A DNA stretch of 64,000 nt, taken from JAAYYF01 sp040255585. GTDB taxonomy: Bacteria; Deinococcota; Deinococci; Deinococcales; Trueperaceae. Both the position numbers and the translations under genes were made by a program. The stretch spans positions 19,112 to 83,111 of the forward strand of contig JBDZVI010000006.1 of the NCBI GenBank assembly GCA_040255585.1, read 5' to 3'. Shown one piece after another: positions 26,908-35,596 of this stretch. Under the pieces are notes generated by a model. That model had not been told where the DNA came from. It ran no database searches and worked only from the letters and a program-made list of their open reading frames with translations. The stretch's first letter is position 1. Every line of letters starts with the position of its first letter.

Positions 26908-28932
26908 TCACCTCACGCTCGCCAGGACGCCCGCCGCGGCGGCGCCAGCCACCGTCGGGTCCTGAGAGTCGATCAGGTTGGCGAGGGTGACGCTCAGCTG
27001 CAGCGCGCCGAGGTCCGGGGCGGAGCCGGAGTACTTGAACCCGACGTCGACGCCGGCGTCTACGGCGGGGCTGTCCGCTCGCAGCGCGAGGAAGTCCGTG
27101 CTGTTCCGATCGGTGCTCGCCAGCCGCGCGTCGGAGATGCCGAGGTCCCAGCTGTTGGAACGGCTGTCCGCGCCGGATACGACGTTGTTGCGCCCGCTCA
27201 GCGAGAGGTTGTTGCGCAGCGTCACCGTGCTGCCGACGTCGAAGTTACCGCTGCCGTTGTTGTAGGCGGTGTTGTTGTAGAGCGTGATGTAGCGGCCGGT
27301 GTTCTGCGAGAAGCCCATCGCGCGGTTGTCGAAGGCGACGTTGAACACCGCGACGGTGTAGTTCGACTCGCTGTTGCCGCCGAGCTTGAAGCCGTTGCCG
27401 TTGCCGTTCCCGCCGCGCCCGTTGTCGTAGCTCACCGAGTACTCGATGCGGGTGTTGGTGGAGCGCCACGCGTCTATGCCGTCGTCGGAGTTGTAGTAGC
27501 TCACCACGTGGCTGATGACGTTGGAGTCGCCCGCCGAGATACCGATGCCGTCGGCGTCCTCGCCGATCTTGCCGTTCGTCGTCACGGTGTCGAAGTTGTC
27601 GTACGTGACGAGGTACTGGTACACGTTGCGGTTCCCGCTGTAGTTCTGGATGCCGCTGCCGTTGTTGCCGTGGGTCACGAGCCCGTGGAAGACGTTGTCG
27701 TTCGAGTCCCTCACGAAGATGCCCTGCTGCGGGCTGTTGCGGACCTCGAAGTCGACGAAGTGGTTGTACGACACGCCGTCCACCCAGACCCTGTCCTGAC
27801 TGGTGCCCTTCGCTTGGCTGGAGCCGTCGAAGACCGCCGTCTCGCCCGGGTAGGACGCCCAGATGATCGGGCTGGCGGAGGTGCCGGAGACCGTGAAGTG
27901 GACGTTGATCGGGTACGTGCCGCCGCGGATGTAGACGACGTCGCCCGGCCTGACGAGCGTCGCCGCCTTGGTGACGGTGCGCAGGGGCGCGCTCTCGCTG
28001 CGGCCCGAGTTGTTGTCGTTCCCGTTCGTGGCCACGTACAGGGTCGCGGCAGGGAGCGGGTAGGCGGGGGCGCCGGCAGACGGCCCGCCCGGCAGCGGCG
28101 CCGGCTTGGAGGGCGCGGGCTGCGCGGGTTGCTCCGGCGGCGTCGGTTCGCTCGGCTCGGTCGGTTCGGTCGGTTCGGTGGGCTCGGAGGGCTCGTCGGG
28201 CTGGACGGAGACCGGCCCCGCCTTGTGAACGAGGTCCGTGAAGCGCGCCCTGGCGGTGGCGCCGCGCGAGTGCGCGGTGACGGCCAGGCCGATGAGGGCC
28301 TCCTGTCCGAACGTGACCTCGTACCGACCGAGCTCACGCCAGCTCGTCCCGTCGGTCGAGAGCTCGCCGACCACGGTGTTCCCGCTGCGCGTCAGGCGGA
28401 CCCAACCCCCGGTCTTCATGGTCGTGTCGTGCCCGGCGGTGTTGATCGTCGTGCCGCCGGCAACGAGGCGCGTCTGCATGACGGAGCCGTTGGCGTTGCT
28501 GATGTGCAGCAGGACGTTGCGCGCGCTCGGGTCGAGCCCGTCGCGCAGCATCACGCCCGCCTTCGCCCACGGGTCGGTGGCGTCGAAGTCAGCCACGCGC
28601 ACCGACAGCGACCCGTCGCCGACGAGCGGCGTGTAGACGTAGTAGAACTCGTCGCGTTCGTCCCAGATGTCCACCCCGGACCCGGAGACGATGAAGTCGT
28701 CCTGGACCGCGGTGGGCTCGAGCGACCCGTCGCTGTAACCGACGGGGCTCCACTGCCAACTCGCTTCGACCGGGACCGGCTCAGGCGGGGTCCTACCGCT
28801 GTCCGGCGCCTGGATCTGACCGCACGCCCCAAGCATGACGACGCCGATCACGACGCTGAGTGCCTTGAGGTAACGACCCACCACCCTGTGAGCGGTGGCC
28901 TCGCCCTCCCGTACCTTCTTCTGTGCTCGCAT
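26908..28932 (-). CDS. Secreted PL9-like beta-helix lipoprotein with N-terminal concanavalin-like domain (copy 2)
   Basis: A 674-residue lipoprotein (lipobox LGAC, Cys37), paralogous to the 23566 gene. Order: DUF1349-like fold (about 55-225, WDERDEFYYVYTPLVGDGSL), an acidic/Pro linker (EPTEPTEPTEPSEP), a beta-helix from about 290 (LYVATNGNDNNSGRSESAPL) with EDADGIGISAG, YNSDDGIDAW and GNGNGFKLGG, the likely PL9-type acidic site, and a short C-terminal tail. Probably an extracellular polysaccharide lyase. ATG 28932 is chosen: it follows AAGAAGG. That site lies in a hairpin, and the gene is preceded by two copies of the pseudoknot RNA element, so it is probably riboregulated. Confidence 0.82.
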   Translation of the reverse strand: MRAQKKVREGEATAHRVVGRYLKALSVVIGVVMLGACGQIQAPDSGRTPPEPVPVEASWQWSPVGYSDGSLEPTAVQDDFIVSGSGVDIWDERDEFYYVYTPLVGDGSLSVRVADFDATDPWAKAGVMLRDGLDPSARNVLLHISNANGSVMQTRLVAGGTTINTAGHDTTMKTGGWVRLTRSGNTVVGELSTDGTSWRELGRYEVTFGQEALIGLAVTAHSRGATARARFTDLVHKAGPVSVQPDEPSEPTEPTEPTEPSEPTPPEQPAQPAPSKPAPLPGGPSAGAPAYPLPAATLYVATNGNDNNSGRSESAPLRTVTKAATLVRPGDVVYIRGGTYPINVHFTVSGTSASPIIWASYPGETAVFDGSSQAKGTSQDRVWVDGVSYNHFVDFEVRNSPQQGIFVRDSNDNVFHGLVTHGNNGSGIQNYSGNRNVYQYLVTYDNFDTVTTNGKIGEDADGIGISAGDSNVISHVVSYYNSDDGIDAWRSTNTRIEYSVSYDNGRGGNGNGNGFKLGGNSESNYTVAVFNVAFDNRAMGFSQNTGRYITLYNNTAYNNGSGNFDVGSTVTLRNNLSLSGRNNVVSGADSRSNSWDLGISDARLASTDRNSTDFLALRADSPAVDAGVDVGFKYSGSAPDLGALQLSVTLANLIDSQDPTVAGAAAAGVLASVR

Positions 28933-28988
28933 CCGAACCAACCTTCTTGGTTGGATGCAACCTGACTGCGTATCCGGCCGGTTGCATC
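28930..28988 (-). promoter_or_regulatory. Candidate expression platform: RBS-sequestering hairpin and two competing partners
   Basis: Read on the minus strand. CCAACC and GGTTGG (plus-strand 28949-28954 and 28938-28943) form a hairpin that encloses the AAGAA of the ribosome binding site, six bases from the ATG at 28932. The 5' arm CAACC can instead pair with GGTTG just upstream. That GGTTGCATC segment (28954-28962) is in turn perfectly complementary (9 bases) to GATGCAACC (28980-28988), the 3' strand of the pseudoknot element. These mutually exclusive pairings would let pseudoknot formation change access to the ribosome binding site. Confidence 0.6.
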
Positions 28989-29031
28989 ACTGGCTCCCCG
29001 TGTCCCTTGATGCCCACATTGGGATCCACGG
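28971..29031 (-). promoter_or_regulatory. Pseudoknot leader element, copy C2
   Basis: Minus-strand element. A hairpin (CCGTG-ga-TCCC with GGGA-CACGG; plus positions 29021-29031 and 28998-29006) has a 14-nt loop containing TGGGCATCA. It is followed by GGAGCCAGTGATGCAACCGG. Loop GCATCA (29008-29013) pairs perfectly with TGATGC (28984-28989). Relative to the other copies both strands have changed together, which supports the pairing. It lies about 40 bases before the start codon of the PL9-like gene. Confidence 0.72.
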
Positions 29032-29110
29032 TTCAACGCCTCCGGACACCAAAGGTGCCCACTTGGGTGGGTGCTTCACCGGATTGAGTCAAGGGTGACT
29101 ACGGACTCGA

Positions 29111-29161
29111 CCGGTTGCGCTACTCGCTCCGCGTATGCCAAGCGCCCACGTTGCGGCATAC
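29111..29161 (-). promoter_or_regulatory. Pseudoknot leader element, copy C1
   Basis: Minus-strand element upstream of copy C2 in the same leader. A perfect 7-bp stem GTATGCC/GGCATAC (plus 29155-29161 and 29133-29139) closes a 15-nt loop with GTGGGCGCTT. GGAGCGAGTAGCGCAACCGG follows. Loop GCGCT (29141-29145) pairs with AGCGC (29117-29121). Two elements in series upstream of one gene recall tandem riboswitches. The 28933-29349 gap holds these elements and no gene that I can support. Confidence 0.72.
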
Positions 29162-29349
29162 ACATCATCGCGTTCGAGTGTGGCTTGGGCGTCTAAGCGC
29201 CCTGCCGTGAAAGACAGGCTAATACGGACGCGTGAGAGGCTCCTATGACCGATTTCTCACGTTGGGCTTGCGAGTTTACCGTCCTGGACAGCGATTGAGG
29301 AGCGCGCCACTTCGATCCGCTCATCTGAAGGTGTACCGTGAGAACCTAG

Positions 29350-31281
29350 ATGTGTGGCATCACGGGTTTCCTAGAGCTCAAGGGCTTCGCGGAGGAGTCC
29401 GCGGCGGCGGTAGTGACCAGGATGGCGAACGCCGTGCGCCACCGCGGCCCGGACGACGACGGCGCGTGGCTGGATGCCGGCCGCGGCGTCGCGCTCGGCC
29501 ATAGGCGCCTCTCGATCGTCGATCTCTCCCCCGCCGGTCATCAGCCGATGGCGTCGGCCAGCGGCCGCTTCGTCATGGTGTTCAATGGCGAGATCTACAA
29601 CCACGAGGAGTTGCGCGCCGCCCTCGAGCGTCCGCCCGCGTGGCGCGGCCACTCCGACACGGAGTCGCTCCTGGCGGGCTTCGAGGAGCTCGGCATCGAG
29701 GAGACGTTCAGGCGCGCCGTCGGGATGTTCGGAGTCGCGGTCTGGGACCGCGAGGAGTCCCGCCTCACGCTCGTGCGCGACCGGCTCGGCGAGAAGCCCC
29801 TCTACTACGGTTGGCAGGGCACCGCGCTCCTGTTCGGCTCCCAGCTCCAGTCGCTCGAACAGCACCCTTCCTTCGGGGCCGAGGTCGACCAGGCTGCGCT
29901 GGCCGCGTACCTGAAGCTCGGGTACGTCCCGGCCCCTCACTCCATCTACAAGGGCATCCGCAAGCTCCCGCCCGGCACGAGCGTCACCTTCCAGGCCGGG
30001 GCCAAGACCGACCCGGAGCCCGTCGCCTACTGGTCGCTCGTGGAGGCGGCGGCGCGGGGGGCAGCCGCGCCGTTCACCGGCTCCGACGCCGAAGCCCTGG
30101 GCGAGCTAGAGCGCCTGCTCACGCGCGCGGTCAGGGGTCAGCTCATGTCGGACGTGCCGCTCGGCGCGTTCCTGTCGGGCGGGGTCGATTCGAGCACGAT
30201 CGTGGCGCTCATGCAGCGTCTGGGGAGCGAGCCCGTCAAGACCTTCACGATCGGGTTCGCCGAGAGCGGCTTCGACGAGTCGCAGGCGGCCCGTGACGTC
30301 GCGCGCCACTTAGGAACCCACCACTCCGAGCTCCTCGTCACGCCGGCCGAGGCCCAGGCCGTCATCCCCCGACTGGCGTCCATCTACGGGGAGCCGTTCG
30401 GCGACTCCTCGGCCATCCCCACCACCATCGTCTCCGGGTTGGCGCGGCGCGACGTCACCGTGTCCCTGTCCGGCGACGGCGGCGACGAGCTGTTCGCCGG
30501 GTACGGCCGTTACCACCGCACGAGCCAGGTGTGGTCGCGGGCCGCCTCCCTGCCATCGGCCGCCAGGCGCGCGACCACCGTGGCGCTGCGCACCCTGCCG
30601 GCGCACGCCATCCAGGAGGTCCTCATGCGCTTCGAGGTCGGCCAGTTCCCGCACCTCTTCTCCGAGCGCGTGCGGGGGCTGCAGGCCGTGTTCGGTTCGG
30701 ACGACGTCGAGTCGCTTTACGACGTGCGCGTGTCCAACTGGCCCGACCCCACCGCCGTCCTGCAGAGCGGAGCGGCGCCGGCGCGCTCGTTCGCGGCGGC
30801 CAACCCCGTCGCGAGGGCGAACCCCATGGAGCGGATGATGGGCTTCGACACGCTCGCCTACCTCCCGGACGACGTGCTGGTGAAGGTGGACCGCGCCGCC
30901 ATGTCCCACTCGCTCGAGACGCGCGTGCCGCTGCTCGACCACCGCGTGGTGGAGTTCGCATGGTCGCTCCCGCACCGGTTCAAGGTGCGCGACGGCGAGG
31001 CCAAGTGGCTCCTCAAGCAGCTCCTGTACAAGCTCGTGCCGAGGGAGCTCGTCGACCGCCCGAAGCAGGGCTTCGGCGTGCCGATCCACGAGTGGCTCAG
31101 AGGACCGCTCAGGGGCTGGGCCGAAGACCTGTTGTCCGCCGAGGCGCTCGAGGGGTCGGGACCGTTCCGAGCCGGTCCGGTGCGCGAGCTGTGGCTGCAG
31201 CACTGCTCCGGTAAGGCCGACTGGCAGTACCGGCTCTGGCCCGTGCTCATGTACCAGCAGTGGGCCACCAGGCACCACTGA
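29350..31281 (+). CDS. Asparagine synthase-like glutamine amidotransferase (copy 2)
   Basis: A 643-residue AsnB-type protein. MCGITGF gives the Cys2 nucleophile, RHRGPDDDGAW and FNGEIYNHEEL the glutaminase site, and FLSGGVDSSTIVALM (about 278) the synthase P-loop, with LSGDGGDELFAGYGRYH. It is more like the classic short AsnB of capsule clusters than copy 1 at 18880. It may amidate a uronic acid in the repeat unit. It stands alone between a divergent lyase gene and a convergent glycosyltransferase. Confidence 0.88.
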   Translation: MCGITGFLELKGFAEESAAAVVTRMANAVRHRGPDDDGAWLDAGRGVALGHRRLSIVDLSPAGHQPMASASGRFVMVFNGEIYNHEELRAALERPPAWRGHSDTESLLAGFEELGIEETFRRAVGMFGVAVWDREESRLTLVRDRLGEKPLYYGWQGTALLFGSQLQSLEQHPSFGAEVDQAALAAYLKLGYVPAPHSIYKGIRKLPPGTSVTFQAGAKTDPEPVAYWSLVEAAARGAAAPFTGSDAEALGELERLLTRAVRGQLMSDVPLGAFLSGGVDSSTIVALMQRLGSEPVKTFTIGFAESGFDESQAARDVARHLGTHHSELLVTPAEAQAVIPRLASIYGEPFGDSSAIPTTIVSGLARRDVTVSLSGDGGDELFAGYGRYHRTSQVWSRAASLPSAARRATTVALRTLPAHAIQEVLMRFEVGQFPHLFSERVRGLQAVFGSDDVESLYDVRVSNWPDPTAVLQSGAAPARSFAAANPVARANPMERMMGFDTLAYLPDDVLVKVDRAAMSHSLETRVPLLDHRVVEFAWSLPHRFKVRDGEAKWLLKQLLYKLVPRELVDRPKQGFGVPIHEWLRGPLRGWAEDLLSAEALEGSGPFRAGPVRELWLQHCSGKADWQYRLWPVLMYQQWATRHH

Positions 31282-31335
31282 GCCGAGGGCCGAGCCTGTA
31301 GGTCCGCCCCCCATAGCTTCAGGCGTGGGCGCTCG

Positions 31336-32505
31336 TCACCTCAGGGCTTCCGGCAACAGCTGCCGGTGCGCCTCCCAGAACCGCTCAGACACGACCCTGA
31401 TGTCGTAATCGCGCTCCACGCGCCCTCTGGCCGCGGCTCCCAGCTCGGCGCGCGCGCCTGGCGCGAGTCCCTGCATGGCCGCGATGGCGGCGGCGAGCGA
31501 GGCTACGTCGCCAGGGTCGGCCAGGAAGCCCGTCTCCCCCACGATGGTCGGCACGTCCGAGACGCGCGTCGCCACCACGGGCCTGCGCATGGCCATCGCC
31601 TCGATCACGGCGTTGGGCGCGCCCTCCACCTCCGAAGAGAGGATCAGGTAGTCGGTCTCGGCCAGGAAGGCGGGCACGTCGGTGCAGGTGCCGATGAGCT
31701 CGACATGCTCGCGCAGCCACTCGTGCTCCGCCACCAGTTCGCGCACGGCGGAGGCCTCCGGTCCATCGCCGGCGAGCACGAGGCGGTCGGGGCGCGCACC
31801 CTCGGGCAGCGAGGCGACGGCCTCGAGCAGGACGTCGATGCGCTTCACGGCGTGGAAGCGCCCCACGAAGCCGGCGACCACCTCGCCGGGGTGCCGCCTG
31901 AACCTGCCGGTGCCCTGGAGCTTGTCGGGATCGAAACGGCCGAGGTCCACCCCGGAAGGCACGACGGTGATGCGCTCGGCGGGCACGCCGGAGCGCCGGA
32001 GACGCTCGGCGATGGCGTGCGCGTTGGGGAGGAAGCGTTTGGTGCGCCCGTCGAGGAAGGGCCTCAGTCGGAGGTGCGCGCTCGTCCCCTCCTCCACTAT
32101 CGACCTGTCCGACTGGACGATGGCGGGCACCCCGGCCACCACTCCAGCCAGCCTGCCCCAGGCGCCCGTCGACGAGTCGAGCATGGCGTGCAGGATGTCG
32201 GGACGCGAGCGCCTCACTTGCTGGAGGAGACGCAGGAAGAAGCGCGGGAACGACGTCTGCTCGCGGTCTATCAGGGTGTTGACCACCCCGAGGGACGCGA
32301 ACCGTTCAGCCACCTCCGCGGAGCGCGGCGGCAGGAAGGTGATGCTCTCGAGCGCGTACCCGGAGGCCCATGCCGGCCGGTCGGCTATCAAGGACGCCAG
32401 CTGGAGCTCGGTGCCGCCGACCGCGTAGCTGGCCATGACGAACAGGACCTTGGGTGGGCCGGAGGCGGGGCGCCTGCGGATCGTCGTCGGCTTCTGCACT
32501 GGCAT
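31336..32505 (-). CDS. Glycosyltransferase family 4
   Basis: A 389-residue GT-B glycosyltransferase: FVMASYAVGGTELQLASLI at the acceptor-side loop, VVPSGVDLGRFDP, VVAGFVGRFHAVKRIDVLLE and ILSSEVEGAPNAVIEAMAMR (the E-x7-E region). It probably adds one sugar to the lipid-linked repeat unit. It is divergent from the polymerase gene with a start-to-start gap of about 125 bases. Specificity unknown. Confidence 0.88.
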   Translation of the reverse strand: MPVQKPTTIRRRPASGPPKVLFVMASYAVGGTELQLASLIADRPAWASGYALESITFLPPRSAEVAERFASLGVVNTLIDREQTSFPRFFLRLLQQVRRSRPDILHAMLDSSTGAWGRLAGVVAGVPAIVQSDRSIVEEGTSAHLRLRPFLDGRTKRFLPNAHAIAERLRRSGVPAERITVVPSGVDLGRFDPDKLQGTGRFRRHPGEVVAGFVGRFHAVKRIDVLLEAVASLPEGARPDRLVLAGDGPEASAVRELVAEHEWLREHVELIGTCTDVPAFLAETDYLILSSEVEGAPNAVIEAMAMRRPVVATRVSDVPTIVGETGFLADPGDVASLAAAIAAMQGLAPGARAELGAAARGRVERDYDIRVVSERFWEAHRQLLPEALR

Positions 32506-32616
32506 AGCCTACGCGGCGACGGAGCCCATGGGGCGCCGGAAAAGCCCTAGGCGCACGGCCGCGTCCGGTCGGGCGCCCGACGGTACGCGCTCCCTTACGC
32601 GCCGACAGCCAGACGG

Positions 32617-32632
32617 TACAGTACTCGCGATG
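32617..32632 (+). promoter_or_regulatory. -10-like hexamer adjacent to the polymerase start
   Basis: TACAGT (32617-32622) lies seven bases before the ATG at 32630, the spacing expected for a leaderless mRNA as is common in Deinococcus. A weak -35 candidate CTTACG (32594-32599) has a 17-base spacer. No Shine-Dalgarno sequence precedes this ATG, which agrees with leaderless translation. Confidence 0.4.
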
Positions 32633-33991
32633 AGCGTCGAGAGGCTGTCGAGAACGCGCGCGCGCGGCGCGGGGTCAAACCCGTGGTCGCTCCTGCCGTG
32701 GGTGGTCATCGGCGCCGCTGGCATCGGGGCGCTGGCCGCCTTCTCGCCAGAGGCGGCGCTCGGCGCGGCCCTGGTCGCCACCGTCGTCCTCGTCTTCATC
32801 GACAGCCCTTACAAGACGGAGCTGATGGTCGGCCTCTACTGGCTGAGCTTCTGCGTGTACGAGACCGTCATCAGCGCCGTCAGCATCACGGGCTTCTTCT
32901 ACCCCTTCTACGGCGCGTTCCTCGTCGGCATCGTGGCGATGGCCGTCGGGTCGGGCATACGGGTGCACCGCACACTGTTCTGGCTGCTCGTCGGCTACCT
33001 GGTGGTCATCGCCATGTCGTTCGTCGGGTTCCTCGAGCCCATAGACTTCGCCGTCATACAACGCGTGCTGGCCTGCCTGATCGCGGCGCTCGTCTACCTG
33101 CAGTTCAGGTCGCGCCGCGGGCTGACCTTGGTGGCAGCCGCCGCCGTGTTCAGCTCGCTGGTCCTGGCCGTCTGGGTGATCATCAGCGCCATCCAGGGCG
33201 GTTTCGCTTACCGCGGCGACGTTAGCGTCAACGAGAACGTCGTCGCCTTCTACGTCGGCCTTGGGTTCGTGGTGGCCGTGTGCTACGGCGTGCAGGCGTT
33301 CGGCGCGGCCAGGCGCCTCGGCAACGCCGTGCTCATGTTGCTGGTCACGGGCGTGTTGGCCTACGCGCTGCTCCTGCTCGCCTCGCGGGGCATGGTGATC
33401 GCCATCGGCATCGCGCTCGTCGCCCTGATAGCGCGGTTGGCCCTCCAGGACCCGCGCAAGCTGCTCCTCGTGCTCGCCCTGATCGCCATCAGCGCCGGCG
33501 GCATGCTGTTGCCGGGCGGGGAGGGCATCGTTCAGCGCTTCACGGGCGAGCGCGTCGAGTCGGGCGGCAGCCGCACGCCCATCTGGCGAGCCGTCTACGA
33601 CGCCTACCGCGACGGCAACGCCGTCGACCTCCTCCTCGGCAACGGCTTCGACAGCAGCCAGGCGGTCGTGTCCCGCGGGTTCGGCAACCTGACCTCGACG
33701 CACAACGCCTACCTCGAGGTCCTCTACGAGTTCGGCCTCGTCGGCACGGCGCTCTTCCTCGCCCTGCACCTGGCGCCCATCATCGTGGCGTGGCGGGTGC
33801 GCGGCGCGCTCGGGCTCGTCATGTACGCGCTGGTGTTCTTCCTGCTCGGCGCCAACATCACGTCGACCGCGCCGGACGGCTTCCTCTACTGGACCGCGCT
33901 GGCGTTCGCCTTGGCGATCGGCACCTGGGGTAGGGCTGTCCCTCCGACCCGGCCCGCGTCAGTCGCGATCGACGACCGCGCGCCGGCCTGA
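32630..33991 (+). CDS. O-antigen ligase/polymerase (Wzy/WaaL)-like membrane protein
   Basis: A 453-residue integral membrane protein with about 11-12 hydrophobic segments. A large periplasmic loop (about 300-365) contains ESGGSRTPIWRAVYDAYRDG and the family signature TSTHNAYLEVLYEFG, typical of O-antigen ligase/polymerase domains. In this Wzx/Wzy-type locus it most likely polymerises flipped repeat units. The ATG at 32630 is preferred because the first membrane helix follows about 25 residues later; the longer open frame upstream is arginine-rich shadow sequence. Its 3' end overlaps the convergent flippase gene by 33 bases. Confidence 0.85.
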   Translation: MSVERLSRTRARGAGSNPWSLLPWVVIGAAGIGALAAFSPEAALGAALVATVVLVFIDSPYKTELMVGLYWLSFCVYETVISAVSITGFFYPFYGAFLVGIVAMAVGSGIRVHRTLFWLLVGYLVVIAMSFVGFLEPIDFAVIQRVLACLIAALVYLQFRSRRGLTLVAAAAVFSSLVLAVWVIISAIQGGFAYRGDVSVNENVVAFYVGLGFVVAVCYGVQAFGAARRLGNAVLMLLVTGVLAYALLLLASRGMVIAIGIALVALIARLALQDPRKLLLVLALIAISAGGMLLPGGEGIVQRFTGERVESGGSRTPIWRAVYDAYRDGNAVDLLLGNGFDSSQAVVSRGFGNLTSTHNAYLEVLYEFGLVGTALFLALHLAPIIVAWRVRGALGLVMYALVFFLLGANITSTAPDGFLYWTALAFALAIGTWGRAVPPTRPASVAIDDRAPA

Positions 33992-35401
33992 GAGGCGCCT
34001 CCATGTCACCACCCCGACGAACCCGATGGCGTAGACGCAGATGAACGCCAGCATCTGCACGTCGCCGACGAGCATCCGGCCGGCGGGCACGACCGCGGGC
34101 ACCAAGGCGGACGCCCCCCAGGCGCACCCGGCCAACAGGCCCGCCACCGCGAAAGAGCCGTACCGCACGCTCGTCAGTTCGCGGTCGCGCGTCAGGAAGT
34201 AGAAGCCGCAGACGAGAGCGTTGCTGAAGACGGTGGCGGTGGCAACGCCCAGCATGCCGTAGTCCTTGGCCAACGCGAGGCTGAGGGCGACGTTGAGGAG
34301 CGCCCCGGCCAGCGCGACGGCGGACAGGTACCCGAAGCGCTTGTTGAGCTCCAGGTGCCGGTTCAGGTACGAGGAGAGCCCGCGGAGCCACATGGCGCCC
34401 GCGACGAGCGGCACCACCGAGGCGGCCTCCTGGTACTCGGGCCCCGCCAAGAGCCGCATGGCGTCAACGTTATGCAGCATGAGGAAGGCGACCGGACCGA
34501 CCGTCAGGAACGCGTAGATGCGCTGGGCCTCGCGCAGGGCGGCGCGAGCAGGAACGACCCCGCCCGTGCGCCAGGCGTTGAGCACGCTCGGCCAAGCCAT
34601 CATGAAGACGGCCTGCGTGAGGCTGCCGACCAACCGCTCGCCGACCGAGTAGCCGACGCTGAAGATGCCGACGATGGCGGTGCCGAAGAAGCCTTGGAGG
34701 ATCAGGCGGCTCGCCAGGTTGTCGAGCCAGGCCGCGACGGAGAACGGCAGCGCGGACGGTCCGGCCCGCAGCGTCTCCACGATGCCGACGCGATCGAAGG
34801 CGACCGGACCGACCAAGCGCCGCCACAGCACCGGGACGGCGAACAGCGCGCCGGCCAGGTACGCGGCCGCCATGGCCACGAAGAGTAGGTCCGCGCGCGC
34901 GAAACCCGCGTACAGGCCGGCGAGCGTGACGGCGAAGCGCAGTACGCCGCTGCCCACCTCGGCGATGGTGAAGGCGGTGCTGCGCTCCTCGGCCCGCAGG
35001 AGGGTGACGGCGTAGCTGTACTGGTCTCCGAACAGGAGCGCGAGCCCGGCGACGATCAGGACGGAGAGGTCCGTCGGGAGGTAGCCGATCGACTTCAGCA
35101 CGACGAGGACGAGGGTGTATAGCACCGCCGCGATGACGCCCTGCGCCAAGGCGGTGCCGAGGTAGAAGCCGCGCGTCACCCCGCGCTCGGCCGCGTCGTA
35201 GTAAAGGCGCAGGCCGACGTTGCGGAGCCAGCCGGAGGCGAACATGCCGACCAGGCCGGAGACGGACAGCGCCAGGGCGTAGTGTCCGTACTCGACCGGG
35301 TCGAGGAAGCGCGTGACGATCGGGAGGAGCACGAACGCCAGTCCCTGCCCGAGCACGATCGTCAGGAGGTACTGGATGGTCTGCTTGAGCCTGGGGTTCA
35401 T
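33959..35401 (-). CDS. Wzx-type polysaccharide flippase
   Basis: A 480-residue MOP-superfamily protein with about 12-14 membrane helices. It begins LKQTIQYLLTIVLGQGLAF, then LPIVTRFLDPVEYGHYALAL, a classic Wzx/RfbX N-terminus. It should flip undecaprenyl-linked repeat units to the outer face for the polymerase at 32630. Start is uncertain: ATG 35401 is given, GTG 35416 (preceded by an AGGA site) and TTG 35446 are in frame. It is convergent with the polymerase gene. Confidence 0.86.
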   Translation of the reverse strand: MNPRLKQTIQYLLTIVLGQGLAFVLLPIVTRFLDPVEYGHYALALSVSGLVGMFASGWLRNVGLRLYYDAAERGVTRGFYLGTALAQGVIAAVLYTLVLVVLKSIGYLPTDLSVLIVAGLALLFGDQYSYAVTLLRAEERSTAFTIAEVGSGVLRFAVTLAGLYAGFARADLLFVAMAAAYLAGALFAVPVLWRRLVGPVAFDRVGIVETLRAGPSALPFSVAAWLDNLASRLILQGFFGTAIVGIFSVGYSVGERLVGSLTQAVFMMAWPSVLNAWRTGGVVPARAALREAQRIYAFLTVGPVAFLMLHNVDAMRLLAGPEYQEAASVVPLVAGAMWLRGLSSYLNRHLELNKRFGYLSAVALAGALLNVALSLALAKDYGMLGVATATVFSNALVCGFYFLTRDRELTSVRYGSFAVAGLLAGCAWGASALVPAVVPAGRMLVGDVQMLAFICVYAIGFVGVVTWRRLSGRRAVVDRD

Positions 35402-35596
35402 GTGGGGGAACGGCACTCCTGTAGTTGCCGCCGCGGCCTTGCGCAACCCCCGTTGCAGGTGCCGAAGCTTCGAGGTCGTCCGGCCACCGACTCAGTGACC
35501 TAACGCCCGCCGATGCTACACTGCCCATCGCCCGCGCAACGGGCTCTTTGCGCAACGGGCTCTTTGGGGGTTGCCGCCGCTCGAAGGAAGGTAAGG

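Noticed and set aside
26800..28965. Plus-strand 721-residue open frame opposite the PL9-like gene
   Set aside because: Val/Arg-rich shadow of the real minus-strand gene, which has a lipobox, domain structure and regulated start.
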